Origin: MGIIb-O2 sp002494975
GTDB lineage: Archaea > Thermoplasmatota > Poseidoniia > Poseidoniales > Thalassarchaeaceae
Length of the DNA: 5,609 bases
NCBI GenBank assembly: GCA_028355015.1
Contig: JAOMRN010000017.1
Coordinates: 1 to 5,609, forward strand
Direction of reading: 5' to 3'
Shown: piece after piece, positions 5,490 to 5,609 of the stretch
Layout of the letters: each line of letters begins with the position of its first letter
Position numbering within the stretch: position 1 is the first letter of the stretch
The notes under the pieces: model-generated
The model's input: the letters and a program-made list of their open reading frames with translations, nothing else
Databases searched by the model: none
What the model was told of the DNA's origin: nothing
Made by a program: the position numbers and the translations under genes

Positions 5490-5609
5490 GTTTTGACGGA
5501 TTATTCTCTAAATCTTCTGGTCTGATGCTGAAATCATTTCCTGTGTTAGTTCTTTTGTTTTCTTTTTGGATCTTTAACGGGATGATTGATGACTGGGGCC
5601 GATTATCTG
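5486..5609 (+). CDS. ABC transporter permease, N-terminal fragment (probable PhnE-like)
   Basis: The start codon ATG 5486 overlaps the ATPase stop and follows a strong GGAGGTGA site. Only 41 complete codons are in the window. Residues about 17-34 (SFPVLVLLFSFWIFNGMI) are hydrophobic and would be the first membrane helix; it is followed by an acidic DDWGR stretch that probably lies outside. The fragment has no diagnostic permease motif, because the EAA-type loop that contacts the ATPase would be beyond the edge. The call rests on the gene order (binding protein, ATPase, membrane protein), the ATGA coupling and the hydrophobic start. It should be the membrane channel of the importer. Confidence 0.75.
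   Translation, partial: MSFDGLFSKSSGLMLKSFPVLVLLFSFWIFNGMIDDWGRLS

Noticed and set aside
1..5609. tRNA, rRNA, CRISPR array, insertion sequence or transposase remnants
   Set aside because: I saw no cloverleaf-like segment, regularly spaced repeats, terminal inverted repeats or transposase-like coding; nearly all DNA is covered by the five genes.

Overview
The window looks like a piece of an AT-rich euryarchaeal genome, most plausibly an uncultured marine planktonic archaeon of the Marine Group II/III (Poseidoniales-like) type. The pointers are a Gar1-like H/ACA RNP-type protein, a long Asp/Glu-rich secreted protein with an N-terminal signal, many N-glycosylation sequons and a C-terminal membrane anchor with an RRE tail, a lipobox substrate-binding protein, and GGTGA-type ribosome binding sites. 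The taxon is inferred from style and was not tested by a search.

Layout. The minus strand carries two genes: a membrane-anchored surface protein of unknown function (2399 to 408) and, one codon downstream of its stop, the start of a Gar1-like RNA-binding protein with an Arg/Gly-rich tail and a RanBP2-type zinc finger, cut by the left edge. A 143-bp divergent control region (2400-2542) separates these from a plus-strand ABC import operon: a 700-aa lipoprotein (2543-4645), an ABC ATPase (4752-5489) and the first 41 codons of a permease (from 5486, cut by the right edge).

Main result. The lipoprotein would probably be auto-annotated as a phosphonate-binding (PhnD-like) protein, but it is a two-lobed transferrin homologue. 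Each lobe has the transferrin anion-site motif SCHTG..(K)SAG, the YGY(S/E)GA.KCL.DG.GDVAF.K block and the PSH motif. The four iron ligands of animal transferrin (Asp, Tyr, Tyr, His) can be placed in both lobes at a constant offset of 322 residues. The carbonate-anchoring Thr is kept and the anchoring Arg is Lys in both lobes.

The operon is preceded by two 16-bp palindromes TTTAGG-N4-CCTAAA, and a third, one-mismatch copy lies just before the ATPase gene. These resemble DtxR/IdeR-family metalloregulator boxes. Binding protein and operators together point to an iron-regulated, transferrin-based Fe(III) ABC importer: the lipoprotein captures ferric iron outside the membrane and the ATPase/permease pair moves it inward. 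The surface protein transcribed in the opposite direction shares the control region and may be co-regulated; its role is unknown.
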